From: Sepiola atlantica
Lineage: Eukaryota; Mollusca; Cephalopoda; Sepiida; Sepiolidae
Reading direction: 5' to 3'
Length of the DNA: 64,000 nt
Assembly: GCA_963556195.1 (NCBI GenBank)
Contig: OY744519.1
Location: 109,044,032 to 109,108,031, forward strand
Shown piece after piece: positions 1-10,011 of this stretch. Position 1 is the first letter of the stretch. Each line of letters begins with the position of its first letter. The notes beneath the pieces are model-generated. The model saw nothing but the letters and a program-made list of their open reading frames with translations, was not told the DNA's origin and did not search any database. A program made the translations under genes and the position numbers.

Positions 1-1330
1 AAGTCTTCTGTCTAACTTATTTTAAAAGTTTTTGGGAGGTTGGTGCGAGTTTGGGTGGGCACATTCCCTAAATATAAAAGTTTGCAAAAAAGTAATGTGC
101 CCATGTTACTCACAATGTTGCCTAGAATATATATTCATGTTTAGGAGATTACCCAGTATATGTGTGTGCGTGGGTGTGTGTATATATATATATATATATA
201 GTGTATTTAGTCAGCATTTTTTCATTAAAGCAAACATTGTTGAAAAAAGCAAATGCCCTCATCGCTACAAAATAGCTATTGTTAAAAAAAAAAAAAACTA
301 CTAAACCGTGCAAAACTAATTTCCACTAAAAAGCACTATTCATTGAATTAAAAAAAATATAAAACAAGTCCTTATTAATAACGAATTCCCTAATTATATC
401 GTTGATGTAAAAAGAAAATTCATGATTCAAAACTTAAAAAATACTGCTACAAATACTAATATGCAACATCACCACTCAAACTATATTAACCTATACTATT
501 GGAATCAAATGTGACCAAACTTCAGATCAAAAGAAAAAGCCATAAAATATATTGTACAACGATACATATCCACAATTGACAACAATAATAAAGTTAGACT
601 CATTATTTACTATAAGAAATTTAAGAGCCAACATCTTGTAGTAAAAAACAACTTTTCCCCAACCCATAAAACATAAGAATCAATGTTATTTATAAGTTTA
701 AATGCCCTTTGGGAGAATGTAACTCCCATAATAATAATAAAGCTAATAGCTACATTGATTTTACAACCACTACCCTATTCTGCAGCCTCACCATGCATCT
801 TGTAAACTCTAGCTCTATTTACCAACATCTACAAAAACATAACTGCCCCTGCCCTGATTTAAGACAAATTTTAGTTAATAATATGAAAATAATACATTCC
901 GAAACCAATTAAAAATTTAAAAAAATACTCAAAGCTATTTTTATTAAAACCCAGCAACCTACAATTAATAACATTACGTATGAAACCAGTAACAACATTT
1001 TAAAATGCTTAACGTAATACAATTTTATCCTGTGATGCTAATTCTGGCATCACGGAATTTAAATTGTCAATGTCTTTCCTGGAACAGTGAGAGACCGTTC
1101 TATTGGTGTCTAACTGACTTCACATGCGCGTTTCTCGGCTATCTTTTGAAATTTTCTTATTTTCTCCAGTTTTTTTGTTCATTTGCTTTTGTCATCTGAA
1201 AATGATTCGACAAAGAATCGAAAACGTTCGTGATACATCAATTTTTTTAGATTTTAACACAAAAAAAAATCATTAGAAAAATTGAAGAAAAAAAAGGTAT
1301 AATCAAGCAGAGAATTGTTATTTTTAACAA
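1..1330. other. AT-rich DNA without recognisable gene
   Basis: Strongly AT-rich, with many A and T runs and a short (TA)n tract at 181-200. Short open frames occur on both strands but none has conserved-looking composition, splice signals or a recognisable domain. Nothing else is seen here. Confidence 0.6.
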
Positions 1331-1340
1331 TGTTTGCTTA

Positions 1341-1367
1341 AATATATATATATATATATATATATAA
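1341..1367. repeat. (TA)n microsatellite
   Basis: Pure TA dinucleotide run that directly follows, on the minus strand, the hammerhead-bearing element. It probably represents that element's 3' tail or its target. Confidence 0.8.
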
Positions 1368-1386
1368 TATTTGTTGTTGTTTATTA

Positions 1387-1438
1387 TCTATGTACGTATA
1401 CGTTTCGTCCCTTTTCAATCAGGACTCATCAGCATAGA
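1387..1438 (-). ncRNA. Hammerhead self-cleaving ribozyme, type I
   Basis: Read on the minus strand, every conserved core position is present. Stem I strand UCUAUG is followed by CUGAUGA. Stem II is GUCC/GGAC with an 11-nt loop. Then comes GAAA, a 3-bp stem III (ACG/CGU) closed by loop UAUA, the cleavage triplet GUA, and the stem I partner CAUAGA, fully complementary over 6 bp. Predicted cleavage is between plus positions 1393 and 1392. Open ends at stem I and a tiny stem III are typical of metazoan hammerheads in small retroelements (retrozymes, Penelope terminal repeats). It lies directly 3' of a tRNA-like head. Pairing was checked by eye; activity is inferred. Confidence 0.85.
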
Positions 1439-1454
1439 GATATGATTATTCACT

Positions 1455-1530
1455 ACCGGTCGTACGATTCGAAACCCTGGATTACAAGTATTTTTCAACT
1501 TACATCCAACGTCGTTAACCGCGCGCCCAA
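1455..1530 (-). repeat. tRNA-like head (Pol III promoter) of hammerhead SINE
   Basis: On the minus strand a box-A-like segment (complement of 1505-1524, containing GGTTAACGACGTTGGA) is followed by a box-B-like GGTTTCGAATCG (complement of 1465-1476), with an anticodon-arm-like middle. It is too degenerate for a tRNA gene and has no clean acceptor stem. Its position just upstream of the hammerhead suggests one Pol III-transcribed element of roughly 145 bp. A similar arrangement occurs at 30214-30328. Confidence 0.6.
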
Positions 1531-1694
1531 TATCTGAATAGCCGATAAACAATGATAATTTAACACATATAAAAGCGGCTTGATGTCGAGGCATTCTACT
1601 TCTATTAAAGAAGGAATGATGCATATAAAGCAAGTGACGTCATGCTGTGTTTGTACTACCATTTAGAGTGCTCTACTTATTTTACGAGGAGCGG

Positions 1695-1697
<3 letters not shown>

Positions 1698-1745
<48 letters not shown>
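1698..1745. repeat. (TA)n microsatellite
   Basis: Uninterrupted TA repeat abutting the left arm of the foldback element at 1753-1912. Confidence 0.85.
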
Positions 1746-1752
<7 letters not shown>

Positions 1753-1753
<1 letters not shown>

Positions 1754-1912
1754 ATATTTGGAGAGTTTACCAAGACATTTCATTCAAGAAAGGATTCATC
1801 ACAACAAAAAAGTTTTTTTTCTTTATTATGCAATAAATACATAATAAAGAAAAAACTTTGTTACGATGAATCCTTTCTTGAATAAAATATCTTGGTAAAC
1901 TCTCCAAATATA
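1753..1912. mobile_element. Foldback (hairpin) MITE-like element
   Basis: Two arms of about 75 bp (1753-1830 and 1840-1912) are inverted complements with few mismatches, around a 9-nt loop. The outer ends are TATATTTGGAGAG and CTCTCCAAATATA. A (TA)n tract abuts the left side, fitting insertion into TA. It has no coding capacity; a transcript would fold into a long hairpin. Confidence 0.75.
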
Positions 1913-2015
1913 CATAAATGCTCTGTACCCTATAATCGGGTGTCATCGAGCTTGTTTTTATTGGCCTTGTTCCGAACGTTACTGAGTATACACTATTCTC
2001 AGTGAAACATCAAAA

Positions 2016-2025
<10 letters not shown>

Positions 2026-2066
<41 letters not shown>

Positions 2067-2107
2067 CATACATACATACATACATACATACATACATACA
2101 TACATAC
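2026..2107. repeat. (TA)n followed by (TACA)n microsatellite
   Basis: A TA run changes at about 2061 into tandem TACA tetranucleotides to about 2107, a common compound microsatellite. Confidence 0.85.
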
Positions 2108-3900
2108 CTAACTTTATATACGTTTCCCTACTGTCATGCATAAATTTACAAGTAGGTTAAGTGTGGAGAGTAAAAAGTAGTGGTAGCTAAGAAAAAAAGA
2201 AAAGACAAATAGTGGAAAGTGTTAAAAAAATCTGTCCCATAATTATTATTATAATTATTTGTATTATCAGTATCATTCATTTTACTTTTAAATTATTTCA
2301 TTGTAAATTGCATTGGAAATCGTAATGTCGAAGTTGTTCCATGGACTTTTGGTAAGCTGCCACTACAACAAATAATCGTGGTGTATTGGTGCCTTAATTG
2401 AAGTAAAGCATAGATCGTATGCTTATATTTTTACAAGTTATGAAATCCTGGGTTTAATTATTTTATGCTGTAATATTCATATTTCTAATATGACCCAAAA
2501 ACGGTGCTTAAATATGATCTATCTTTATATCTGATGTATAAATTGTTAATATGTAGCTACAGTATATTGTTTATTCTACATACACGCAATATTTTTTTTA
2601 CTACTGTTTTTCAAGTGTTTGTTAATAAGTTTTATTGCTAATGTAATCATATAAAGAAATGTAAATATACACCCTATTATTCTGTTGGATATCTATCTAA
2701 ATGTAAGAAGTACATCAATATGCAGATTTTAATTATCTGCCCTTGAAATCTTCTTAAGAAAGAAGATGGAGGCTTAGTGAACGAATCGCTGTTATGATAC
2801 GCATAATGGAAAAATAGTTGTAATTAAAGTTCTAGTGGATAATCTTTTCTACTTTTTTGTACAGTGAGCAAGAATATAACGCTGAATAAGTATATATTGT
2901 TTTTATAAAAAAATATTTTTTTTAATACGGCCGCTGAACAGCATAAGCACCATTTTTTTTATGGTACAGATACACTAGTGTTATTTATTGAAAAGTTATC
3001 TAAAATTATTTTTTTAAATTTCAATTATAAAATTGCATTATTATGAATTTTTCATATACACTAAGTTAGACTAAAAGAAGAAAAGTAATTGAATTAAATT
3101 TGTATAACTGATCAATTGCTCAAGGGATAAAAGTGGGAAAAGAAAGAAAGAATTGTAAAAAGGGTGACAGGCTATATTATTGATTTACTTATCAAATATC
3201 ATCTTTGATCTTTGATACCGGCTTGCATATTTCCCAGGCTTGATTGTTGCTTGCCAAGAGGCAAAAGATTCCTTTAAAAGACTTCCTATTTGATGAACAT
3301 TCGAGATAACCAGGTTAAACACAAAGACATTAAAAACGTTTTAATGTAAAAATGGCTTCCAGATAAGCAACATTCGGCAAATATGGGTGAATACATTTCA
3401 TAAGTAAAAAGAGAAAAATAGATGGAGCAAAAATACAAAACAAAATGGATAGAACAGAAATAAAACTAAGTTTAGAAATATTTGTTAAACAATATTTTTT
3501 TTTGTTAAGAGAAGAAAATAATTCAAACTCTCAAGTAAGTTACATCAAAGACAATTTTTTTTCTTCATAAAATTTAAATGAAATAATCCAATTTAAACAT
3601 AACTTCATAATTTAATTGATCTTAAATTGATAGATATCATTTTTAATATTCAATAAACTTGGAATTATTATACTAAAGCTGTGTCAATGAACGTTTGTTT
3701 CCCTAAAGCTTTGTTTCCTATTGAGTTATGTTTTTAAGAAATTATGTTTCAACTCTTTTAATTAACCGTAATTTGTAAGTCACCCATCTCTCTCTTCGCT
3801 AACAATGTATTTCTCTCGCCCTCTTTCACTATTTTCATTCAGCCATTCTTTAATATTTCTTCACATCTCTGAGCATTTAGAGAAAGAGTGATTCTTTTTT
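2108..3900. other. AT-rich intergenic or intronic DNA
   Basis: No recognisable gene, RNA or transposon protein was seen. The stretch is dominated by A/T runs and stop-rich frames. Confidence 0.5.
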
Positions 3901-3911
3901 TTTTTTCAGTA

Positions 3912-4170
3912 TTGCCATCTAATTTACATTAGTGTATATACACACCACAAACATGTATGTAAATTAGATGGTAAAATAATAAGTCTCTTTACTTCTACAT
4001 TTTCCATAAGGATAATATAGAAAGACTTATTTTGAGTTATGCAACGGGTCACGGTACGACTAGTGTGTATTTATACATATACAAGTGCAGTTTCACCGCA
4101 TCACCGATCATCAGAAGTATACCTAACTGTTCAGTCAGGTACATTTCTAATTGGTAATGCTGTGAAACTG
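3912..4170. mobile_element. Cluster of short foldback sequences
   Basis: Three nested or adjacent inverted repeats occur. 3912-3973 has arms reading CCATCTAATTTACAT and its complement. 3977-4033 starts AATAAGTCT and ends AGACTTATT. 4088-4170 has arms starting CAGTTTCACCGCAT and ending ATGCTGTGAAACTG. No coding sequence. Probably remnants of palindromic non-autonomous elements. Confidence 0.55.
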
Positions 4171-4529
4171 TAATAAAGTGTTAAGCTAAGTACATTTTAT
4201 TATCATTCACTTTTGATATAGCTCTATTCAATAGGATATTGAGCTCTTTGTTTGTTTAAGATCTGCTGCCTTAATCCGGTTCTGTTTGAGAGGGTGATTT
4301 TCTTATATTTATTCTCTTATAAAATAGGTTCCATGAAAGTCTAAAATCCCCTGAAAACAAAAATCTTTTACCATTTATTTTAATGAAATGTTTTGCAAAA
4401 TCCTAGATTCCTAAAATTTGAGTAAATTTCAATCACTTTTTAGATCTTCTAATGAAGGCTTAACGCCAATGAATTAAACTTTCGGTACTTGTATAGAGAA
4501 AGACCTGTGTTTCCATAACTTTGTGGTGT

Positions 4530-5580
4530 CAACGTTCGGGCAGGTTACGGAAGCGCCTAAGAGTTGGCAAGATCTTGCATGAAGGTCTTCAAGAAAATCA
4601 AGTTGTACAGTATTACTGGACGAATATTTAATATAACCAGATCCTTCTTAGCTAAAAGAAAGATTGAGGTCGTCCTCAATGGCTGTACATCTAAACTACA
4701 TGACATTAATGTGAGTGTGCCCCAGAGATCTATCTTTGGCCTTTATTATTCCTGAGCTTCATAAACGACGTCCCTGATGCAATCGCATCCAAGATGGGTA
4801 TATTTGCTCATGACACCACATCATTCTCTATTCTCAAAATGAGTAGTTTGTAGTGGAATGGGGTCAGAAATGAATGGTTACATTTAATGCTGCCAAGAGG
4901 AAGATCCTTTCCTTTAACAATTTTAAGAAATCTTACCAACCATCAATTACTACGGCTGATAGCACCCTTTCTGAGAGTCTAACATTCAAAGATACTGCCA
5001 AGTCTGCTGCAAAGAAGGTGGGCTGCCTCTACCATGCAAGAAAACTTCTACACCTGCCAGTATCCTATATCTCTATAAAGCCACCATGCATGGAGTATTG
5101 TTGCTACATCTGGACTGGTGCACTATGCACTAGTCTCTCCCTTTTGGACAGGGTCCCAAAACAGAGCCTTTAACCTAATAGGGCCCACACTGTCTACCAA
5201 GCTCCAGCCCCTGTCGCAACATTGCATCCCCGTATTTGTTTTACAAGTACTTTAATGGAACTGGCTCCGACCAACTTGCTGCACTTGTACTCCCTCAGCA
5301 TAAATATCCCTGACCGACCCGACAAGCAGCAAAATTCCACCTCTTCAATGTAGAGGTCAACAGATGTCGGAAGGCTTTCTACTTTAATAGCTTCTTTCTT
5401 CGAACTTCTGGAATTTCCTCCCTGTTCCAACATGTAGAAATTTAAATGCAATACGAACAAGAATCACACTGCACTACTCCCCACTTAAGATACCTTATAA
5501 ATCTGGCTCCTAATTCACAGTAGCTCTTACATCTCAGTGGCAATTTACCTTGTTTGGGGTGACATAAGTTAAAATAAATA
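4530..5580 (+). pseudogene. 5'-truncated non-LTR retrotransposon (jockey-like LINE) copy
   Basis: This matches the 3' third of the longer LINE at 57920-60995. A decayed reverse transcriptase segment reads ITGRIFNITRSFLAK, then VTFNAAKRKILSFNNFKK, then the distal part with HARKLLHLPVSY. Several frameshifts and stops break it. The 3' UTR ends in the same GTTTGGGGTGA block, followed by an A-rich AAAT-repeat tail at about 5565-5590. The 5' truncation and A-rich tail are typical of target-primed reverse transcription. Not functional. Confidence 0.85.
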
Positions 5581-5683
5581 AATAATTAATACAAATTACT
5601 AATCCTTATCTCAAAAATCCCAAAACATGATCACAAAATATCAATACAGAGAAGAGAGAGAAGAGCTGGAAAAAAAAAACTGT

Positions 5684-5771
5684 TCAATAATGAATCAAAT
5701 CATCTACAGGAGATAAGTTATATTTTAAGTTACAAAGATTTATCTCCCTTACATTATTTGATTCATTATTG
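5684..5771. repeat. Short foldback inverted repeat
   Basis: The left arm CAATAATGAATCAAAT and its continuation through GGAGATAA are complemented by the right arm TTATCTCCCTT through ATTTGATTCATTATTG, around a ~22-nt AT-rich loop. Candidate small MITE. Confidence 0.6.
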
Positions 5772-5789
5772 AAGATTATTTTCACCATC

Positions 5790-6517
5790 ATGACAATCTT
5801 CCTAACCGGAATAATTTTTTTTTTCAAATAAACTGAAGCCAAAGACTTTGATATTGTAAAAGAAAATCATGCCAGAAAAAAAAAATTTTAAAATGGTAAA
5901 ACAAAATCAAATATCGATAATATTTTGGTCTAAATTGGATATATAAACGATTACTAGAAGATTTAAGTCACAGTCAAACTATTTAACATTTCATGAGTTC
6001 AAGTAGAGCATTGAGGCTACAGACTCCAGTCCTGGTTGGTATCCACTAGACCATTCGTGCCTCTACTAATTATTATTATTTGCTTGTTATCCTCTTTGGG
6101 AATCTCAATTTTTAACTATTTTCTCAACTCAAACCTTCAGAAGAAAAATGAATAAAATAAAAATTTTGCAGATATATTTCAAATTTATGAATACAATAGC
6201 AATCTCCAGATCAAATTCAGTTAAATATTTCTTCTGATAGTACCCATAAATCCTCTCTTAATTCCCTTTTTTTTTAAAACGATTATTTCCAAATTCATCT
6301 AATTCTAACTTAAAATCTTCTACGTTATTGCTGTTCTTCATCTAATCTTACAACTGGTTCCAAAAATATATTACTGTATTAGCAAAAAAAATTTGATTGG
6401 TAAATAGATGTATTTTTCGAAAAATGCCTTATTGATTTACTATGATTACCAGGGGCACGGAGAACAGAATAGAAGAGTGAAAAAAGTTTGTGCAACATCT
6501 TTCTTTTAAAACTTTGC

Positions 6518-6520
<3 letters not shown>
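5790..6520. other. AT-rich DNA with possible weak tRNA-like fragment
   Basis: No gene is seen. The complement of 6011-6060 reads like the 5' half of a tRNA (TGGTCTAGTGGATACCA), so a decayed SINE head is possible, but no box B was found. Confidence 0.35.

Positions 6521-6521
<1 letters not shown>

Positions 6522-6554
<33 letters not shown>
6522..6554. repeat. (TA)n microsatellite
   Basis: TA dinucleotide tract, followed by a CT-rich stretch. Confidence 0.8.
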
Positions 6555-6559
<5 letters not shown>

Positions 6560-6887
6560 ACCTCTCTCTATCTATTTCCCCCCTCTATTCATCAGCTCCT
6601 CTTATCTTTCTTTGGAAACTAGAGAAAAAGAAAAATCCCTAAATGTCGACACCATCGACTAATACCGTTTCCGGTGACCCCCAAAAGAATGAAGAGAAAA
6701 AAAACAAAGTGCCTATATTTTGTTAGAAGCAACGCTGAAATAAAAATATCAGCTTTGTTAATGTATTGTGTAGTATTTTACTTTTAGCTGGACAGACAGA
6801 CAACTTTCCATTATACAATAGAAGATTAACATTTAAAAAAAACAAATAATATTAAATTCTAAGAAAGAATGTAAAAGATATACGTAC

Positions 6888-7193
6888 TCAATATGTCGAT
6901 ATCCATAACCAATGAGCAAGAAGATGGCAAGTATAAATACGATCAAAAAACTTGTCCAGTGAAGCACCGATTTCACATTCTTGTGATTGAAACAATAAAG
7001 CTGCTCTGTGAACTTTCGAGAGCGCTGAGCCTCTTCTGCTAATTGCACCTCGGTCAGTAGTTCCTCATACAAGGTGAGCAGTGCATGTTTAGTGGTGTTA
7101 CCCACCAACTCCTCTAGAGGTTTGGGACCCTCTTCAAAATGGTTAGGGCCCTCCTCTGATGGAGGATGGGGCTCATGGCACGTCATGGCACAT
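6888..7193 (-). CDS. Candidate internal exon of a host gene, one-pass membrane segment
   Basis: On the minus strand a pyrimidine-rich tract ending TTTTATAG precedes the exon and GTACGT follows it, giving plausible acceptor and donor sites. The 306-bp interval keeps the frame (divisible by three, same intron phase on both sides). The peptide has a Pro/Glu-rich start (HEPHPPSEEGP), a charged helical middle (LLTLYEELLTEVQLAEEAQR) and a hydrophobic segment FLIVFILAIFLLIGYGY near the end that looks like a transmembrane helix. Composition is unlike the AT-rich surroundings and no transposon domain is seen. The family is not recognised. The longer open frame to 7294 is intron read-through. Confidence 0.5.
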
Positions 7194-7289
7194 CTATAAA
7201 ATAAAAAACAAAAAAAACATAGAATACATGAAAAAAAAACAAAAAAACAACAAAAACATTTCATAGTATGATACAATTTCGCCCACACT

Positions 7290-7400
7290 ACCACTAGGAC
7301 GTTCTTGGCTCAGTTGGTAGAGCGCCGGACATCAGTCTCTTGAGTCCTGATTTCAAGTATCACAAGGTCTAGCCACACTGCTGAGCCATAAAGACAACAA
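7290..7400 (+). repeat. tRNA-derived SINE, copy 1
   Basis: A box-A-like core TGGCTCAGTTGGTAGAGCG begins a tRNA-like head; the box B region is degraded. The SINE body contains AGGTCTAGCCACACTG and ends in an A-rich segment before a (TA)n tract. It matches 8065-8195 and, on the opposite strand, 34245-34385. It is a SINE rather than a tRNA gene because no 3' acceptor stem pairs with the 5' end. Confidence 0.75.
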
Positions 7401-7418
7401 AACGTTACTGTGGATATG

Positions 7419-7426
<8 letters not shown>

Positions 7427-7467
<41 letters not shown>
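7427..7467. repeat. (TA)n microsatellite
   Basis: TA tract between the SINE and the inverted repeat at 7471-7790. Confidence 0.85.
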
Positions 7468-7470
<3 letters not shown>

Positions 7471-7472
<2 letters not shown>

Positions 7473-7790
7473 TTGTATTCCAACGATCATAGGAAAAATT
7501 AATCCCAAACCATAATTTTCATTTATTCTTACAATTTCTTTATTTTCATATTTCGCTGAATACCCGTATTTCTTCGTCACACAAACAAAATATTTTTTTG
7601 TTATTTTTATTTTTTCCAAATTGAATAGTTTTATATTCAGATATAGAAAAGGTAATACATTTTTTTTTTGTAAGATGAAGTAGAAATACAGGTATTTACC
7701 AAAATAAGGAAATAAAGAAATTGTAAGAATAAATAAAAATTATGGTTTTGGATTGATTTTTCCTATGATCATTGGAATGTAACTATATAG
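7471..7790. mobile_element. Inverted-repeat element with TA-rich ends
   Basis: Arms at about 7471-7590 and 7688-7790 are inverted complements. Each contains the block CCTATGATCRTTGGAAT next to a TA-rich end. A third copy of the block lies at 46158-46380 (minus). Read in one orientation the arm gives an open frame (GYSAKYENKEIV, GLIFPMIVGIQL), but the palindromic structure argues for a foldback transposon rather than a gene. Confidence 0.6.
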
Positions 7791-8064
7791 TATATATGCT
7801 CTGAAGCTTGTAATACAACTTCATTGAGCTTGCAATTTGAAACATTTTCAGATATAAGGAGTATATACTTAAATATATATTTTTTATAAGAACTATATAT
7901 ATATATATATATATATATAGGTGGAGCACTCTGGTAAAGGAAATAATCAATTCCACTAGCATTGAGGCAATGCTCTTCCATAAAAATAATTGAATACTTG
8001 TTCATTATGAGTATCGTAAAAAGAAAAATAAATAACATCATTTCTAATGCAATACAATTTCTCC

Positions 8065-8195
8065 AACTCCCATTAGGAGGTTCTTGACTCAGTTGGTAGA
8101 GTACCAGACATCAGTCTCGGTCACTGGTGTCTCATTTTTAAATATCACTAGGTCTAGCCACACTAATGAGTTGTAGAGACAAAAAAAAAAAAAAA
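8065..8195 (+). repeat. tRNA-derived SINE, copy 2
   Basis: Same family and orientation as 7290-7400: GACTCAGTTGGTAGAGTACC is the box A region and AGGTCTAGCCACACT the body, followed by a 17-nt A run. The sequence just upstream (ACAATTTC and ATTAGGAGG blocks) is also shared with copy 1, so the repeat starts slightly before the tRNA-like part. Confidence 0.75.
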
Positions 8196-8376
8196 AAGTG
8201 TGCGGATAAGTATATAATATATATATATACATATATATATGTATGTTTCGGCAGCAAGTCGTTAATTAGACATGCGTCATTAAATACCACGGTATATATA
8301 TACACATACACACACAGGATGGGGGCATTGAGGTAATAAAAAAGTTTTAATGTTGCCGTTTTTGTTCTTTTTTAAG

Positions 8377-8517
8377 TATATCAACCACATGGCAGTTGAT
8401 TTTGGCAATACTGATGGAATCGTTCTCAAAGTTCTTCATGTCATATCAGATGAAATTGTGTCAATTTTGTCTAAGATTCTGAGATGGTTCAATAATGATA
8501 TTTCATCAAAGCTAAAG
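8377..8517 (+). CDS. Candidate internal exon, function unknown
   Basis: A pyrimidine-rich tract ending CTTTTTTAAG precedes it and GTAACA follows CTAAAG, giving good acceptor and donor sites. The interval is 141 bp, exactly 47 codons, with phase 0 on both sides. The peptide starts YINHMAVDFGNTDGIV and continues as a likely amphipathic helix (VLHVISDEIVSILSKILRWF). Base composition is less AT-biased than its surroundings. No family was recognised. It lies on the strand opposite the candidate exon at 6888-7193, so the two cannot belong to one transcript. Confidence 0.45.
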
Positions 8518-8699
8518 GTAACAATAAGACATTCTGACATTTCATCATTCCAAAAATAATTCTTCCATTATCACCCCCCCCCCCCCAAAAAAAAAATAAC
8601 TGGTTGGAAGAATAGGCACACAGGCGATCATGCAACTGTTTTTTTTTAGTTTTTTTTTTTTACTAGAAGCGATGTGAATTTTCTGAGATAATTGATATA

Positions 8700-8704
8700 T
8701 AAGT

Positions 8705-8730
<26 letters not shown>
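8700..8730. repeat. Poly(A) run
   Basis: Long A homopolymer followed by TTTT. It could be the tail of an unidentified retroelement on the plus strand. Confidence 0.6.
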
Positions 8731-8735
<5 letters not shown>

Positions 8736-8949
8736 TAATTTTATAATCAAGATCATCCCTATAACAGGCCGAGAGATCTAAAAATTAAGGGTCTTTTACA
8801 GGAGGAAAAAATTTCAGTCAGTCAACAGATATCTTTTTAGTTGCTAACACTTCATTTTCAAAGCTCAGGGAAAATTTCATTCTGAAAAGGAATCAAACTT
8901 ATTTCAGCAATACTGTGAGTATACTGTAAAAAGTCAAAATTGCTTGTGT

Positions 8950-8980
8950 AAACATGCATCATGTTTAGTGATGCATGTTT
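8950..8980. repeat. 12-bp perfect inverted repeat
   Basis: AAACATGCATCA (8950-8961) is perfectly complemented by TGATGCATGTTT (8969-8980) around TGTTTAG. It sits at the apparent start of an LTR-like repeat; the copy at 62428 lacks this perfect stem. Confidence 0.6.
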
Positions 8981-9615
8981 ACAGTGCATGCGAATACACA
9001 CTTGCTGCAGATGAGAGATGTCCGGTAAAGGAGGGGGGGGGGTCGAGGTCACAGAAGAAATTAAAAATGTCTTATTTTTGGCCACCCAGAATTTTATTTC
9101 TCTTTGAAAAAAGTGTTAGTGTCTCTCTAAATGGGGGGGGGGGGGGGGGGGGGTTCATGCTGAGAGCAAGATACTTGAGAAAAATAATGTTCTTAAATTG
9201 TAAACAGGCCCTTTTAAGTGGATGCTGTCTGGCCATTATTTCAAATGGATATCTGAGTGGTCCTTCTAGGTGGTCGAATGGGGATGACTGAGAAGAAGAC
9301 CCGAATATAAGATTTCCGGTCAAAAGTACATCTATTCCAGCATATGGGTAGAGGAGAGCAGTTAGAGTCGGCCCTCTGGGCGTGGGAGAATCAGTTTGTT
9401 TTTCTGGGATCTGACAGAGTCGACCTGGGATTTGTGTTTTGATTTGATCGAGCAAAAATCTCTCATTTGGCAAAAGTCTGTTCAAAGGAAGAAGCGAGTA
9501 TCATTGTAACCTGCAACAAATAAACATGTTACTTGTTTGAAACTAGAGTTGTGGTTTTATTTCGGATGAGAATTCTTTTGTTGCAGCACTGACTGAGATC
9601 ATCACCCAATTGACA
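8962..9615 (+). mobile_element. LTR-like repeat, copy 1 (with possible primer site)
   Basis: It begins TGTTTAGTG and ends TTGACA (TG...CA with short inverted ends) and contains a TGTAACCTGCAACAAATAAA polyadenylation-like segment near the 3' part. It aligns in blocks with 62428-63074: TTTCTCTTTGAAAAAAG, GTGGTCGAATG, CATTGTAACCT and GCACTGAC. Downstream the two copies stay similar (GAATCAAAC, ACTTTGGAC), and in the second copy this region starts TGGCGTCAGAATC, like a primer-binding site. A G run at about 9134-9153 interrupts it. Boundaries are approximate and the assignment is inferred. Confidence 0.45.
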
Positions 9616-9779
9616 CCGCGACCGATGTTGGAATCAAACAACTTTGGACCAGCACAAGTTAACTTGTGCAGTGAATGCACGTAGACACGTTCATACTTGC
9701 TTCTTATTTTGTTTACTTGATTGTATCCATGCACAGTGGATGACATCACAAAAGATGCTGTGCACAATGAAACAGAATA

Positions 9780-10010
9780 TATGAAGGCAAAAAAACGGAA
9801 ACTGATGCTAAAATTGTCATACTTTAAACTTTCTAGTTTTTCATTATGGGAAATCTAAAAATTGACACACCCTGGTCCAGGTTAAGATTTTACACTTAAC
9901 GACTGGAGAACTTCAATTGTCTAAAAGTTTTAAAATAATTTGACAATGTGCTATATCTATAATTTTTTTAAAAGAACTTCTTATAAAATCTTTTCATTTT
10001 TTTAATTTTT
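9780..10010. other. AT-rich DNA, nothing recognised
   Basis: No coding, RNA or repeat signature is seen beyond an A/T-rich tract at 9960-10020. Confidence 0.4.
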
Positions 10011-10011
10011 T

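Noticed and set aside
1647..1844. Frames with Tyr/Ile runs near 1640-1840
   Set aside because: They translate a (TA)n tract and a hairpin element.
4088..4170. Possible hammerhead on the minus strand (CUGAUGA ... GUGAAAC)
   Set aside because: The segment between the motifs does not pair as stem II and the stretch is explained as one arm of a foldback repeat.
7297..7370. Genuine tRNA genes at 7297, 8071, 46780 and 30260
   Set aside because: Box motifs are present but acceptor stems do not pair and each continues into a dispersed SINE body.
8944..9291. 115-residue plus-strand frame with poly-Gly
   Set aside because: It crosses a G homopolymer inside the LTR-like repeat and has no conserved domain.
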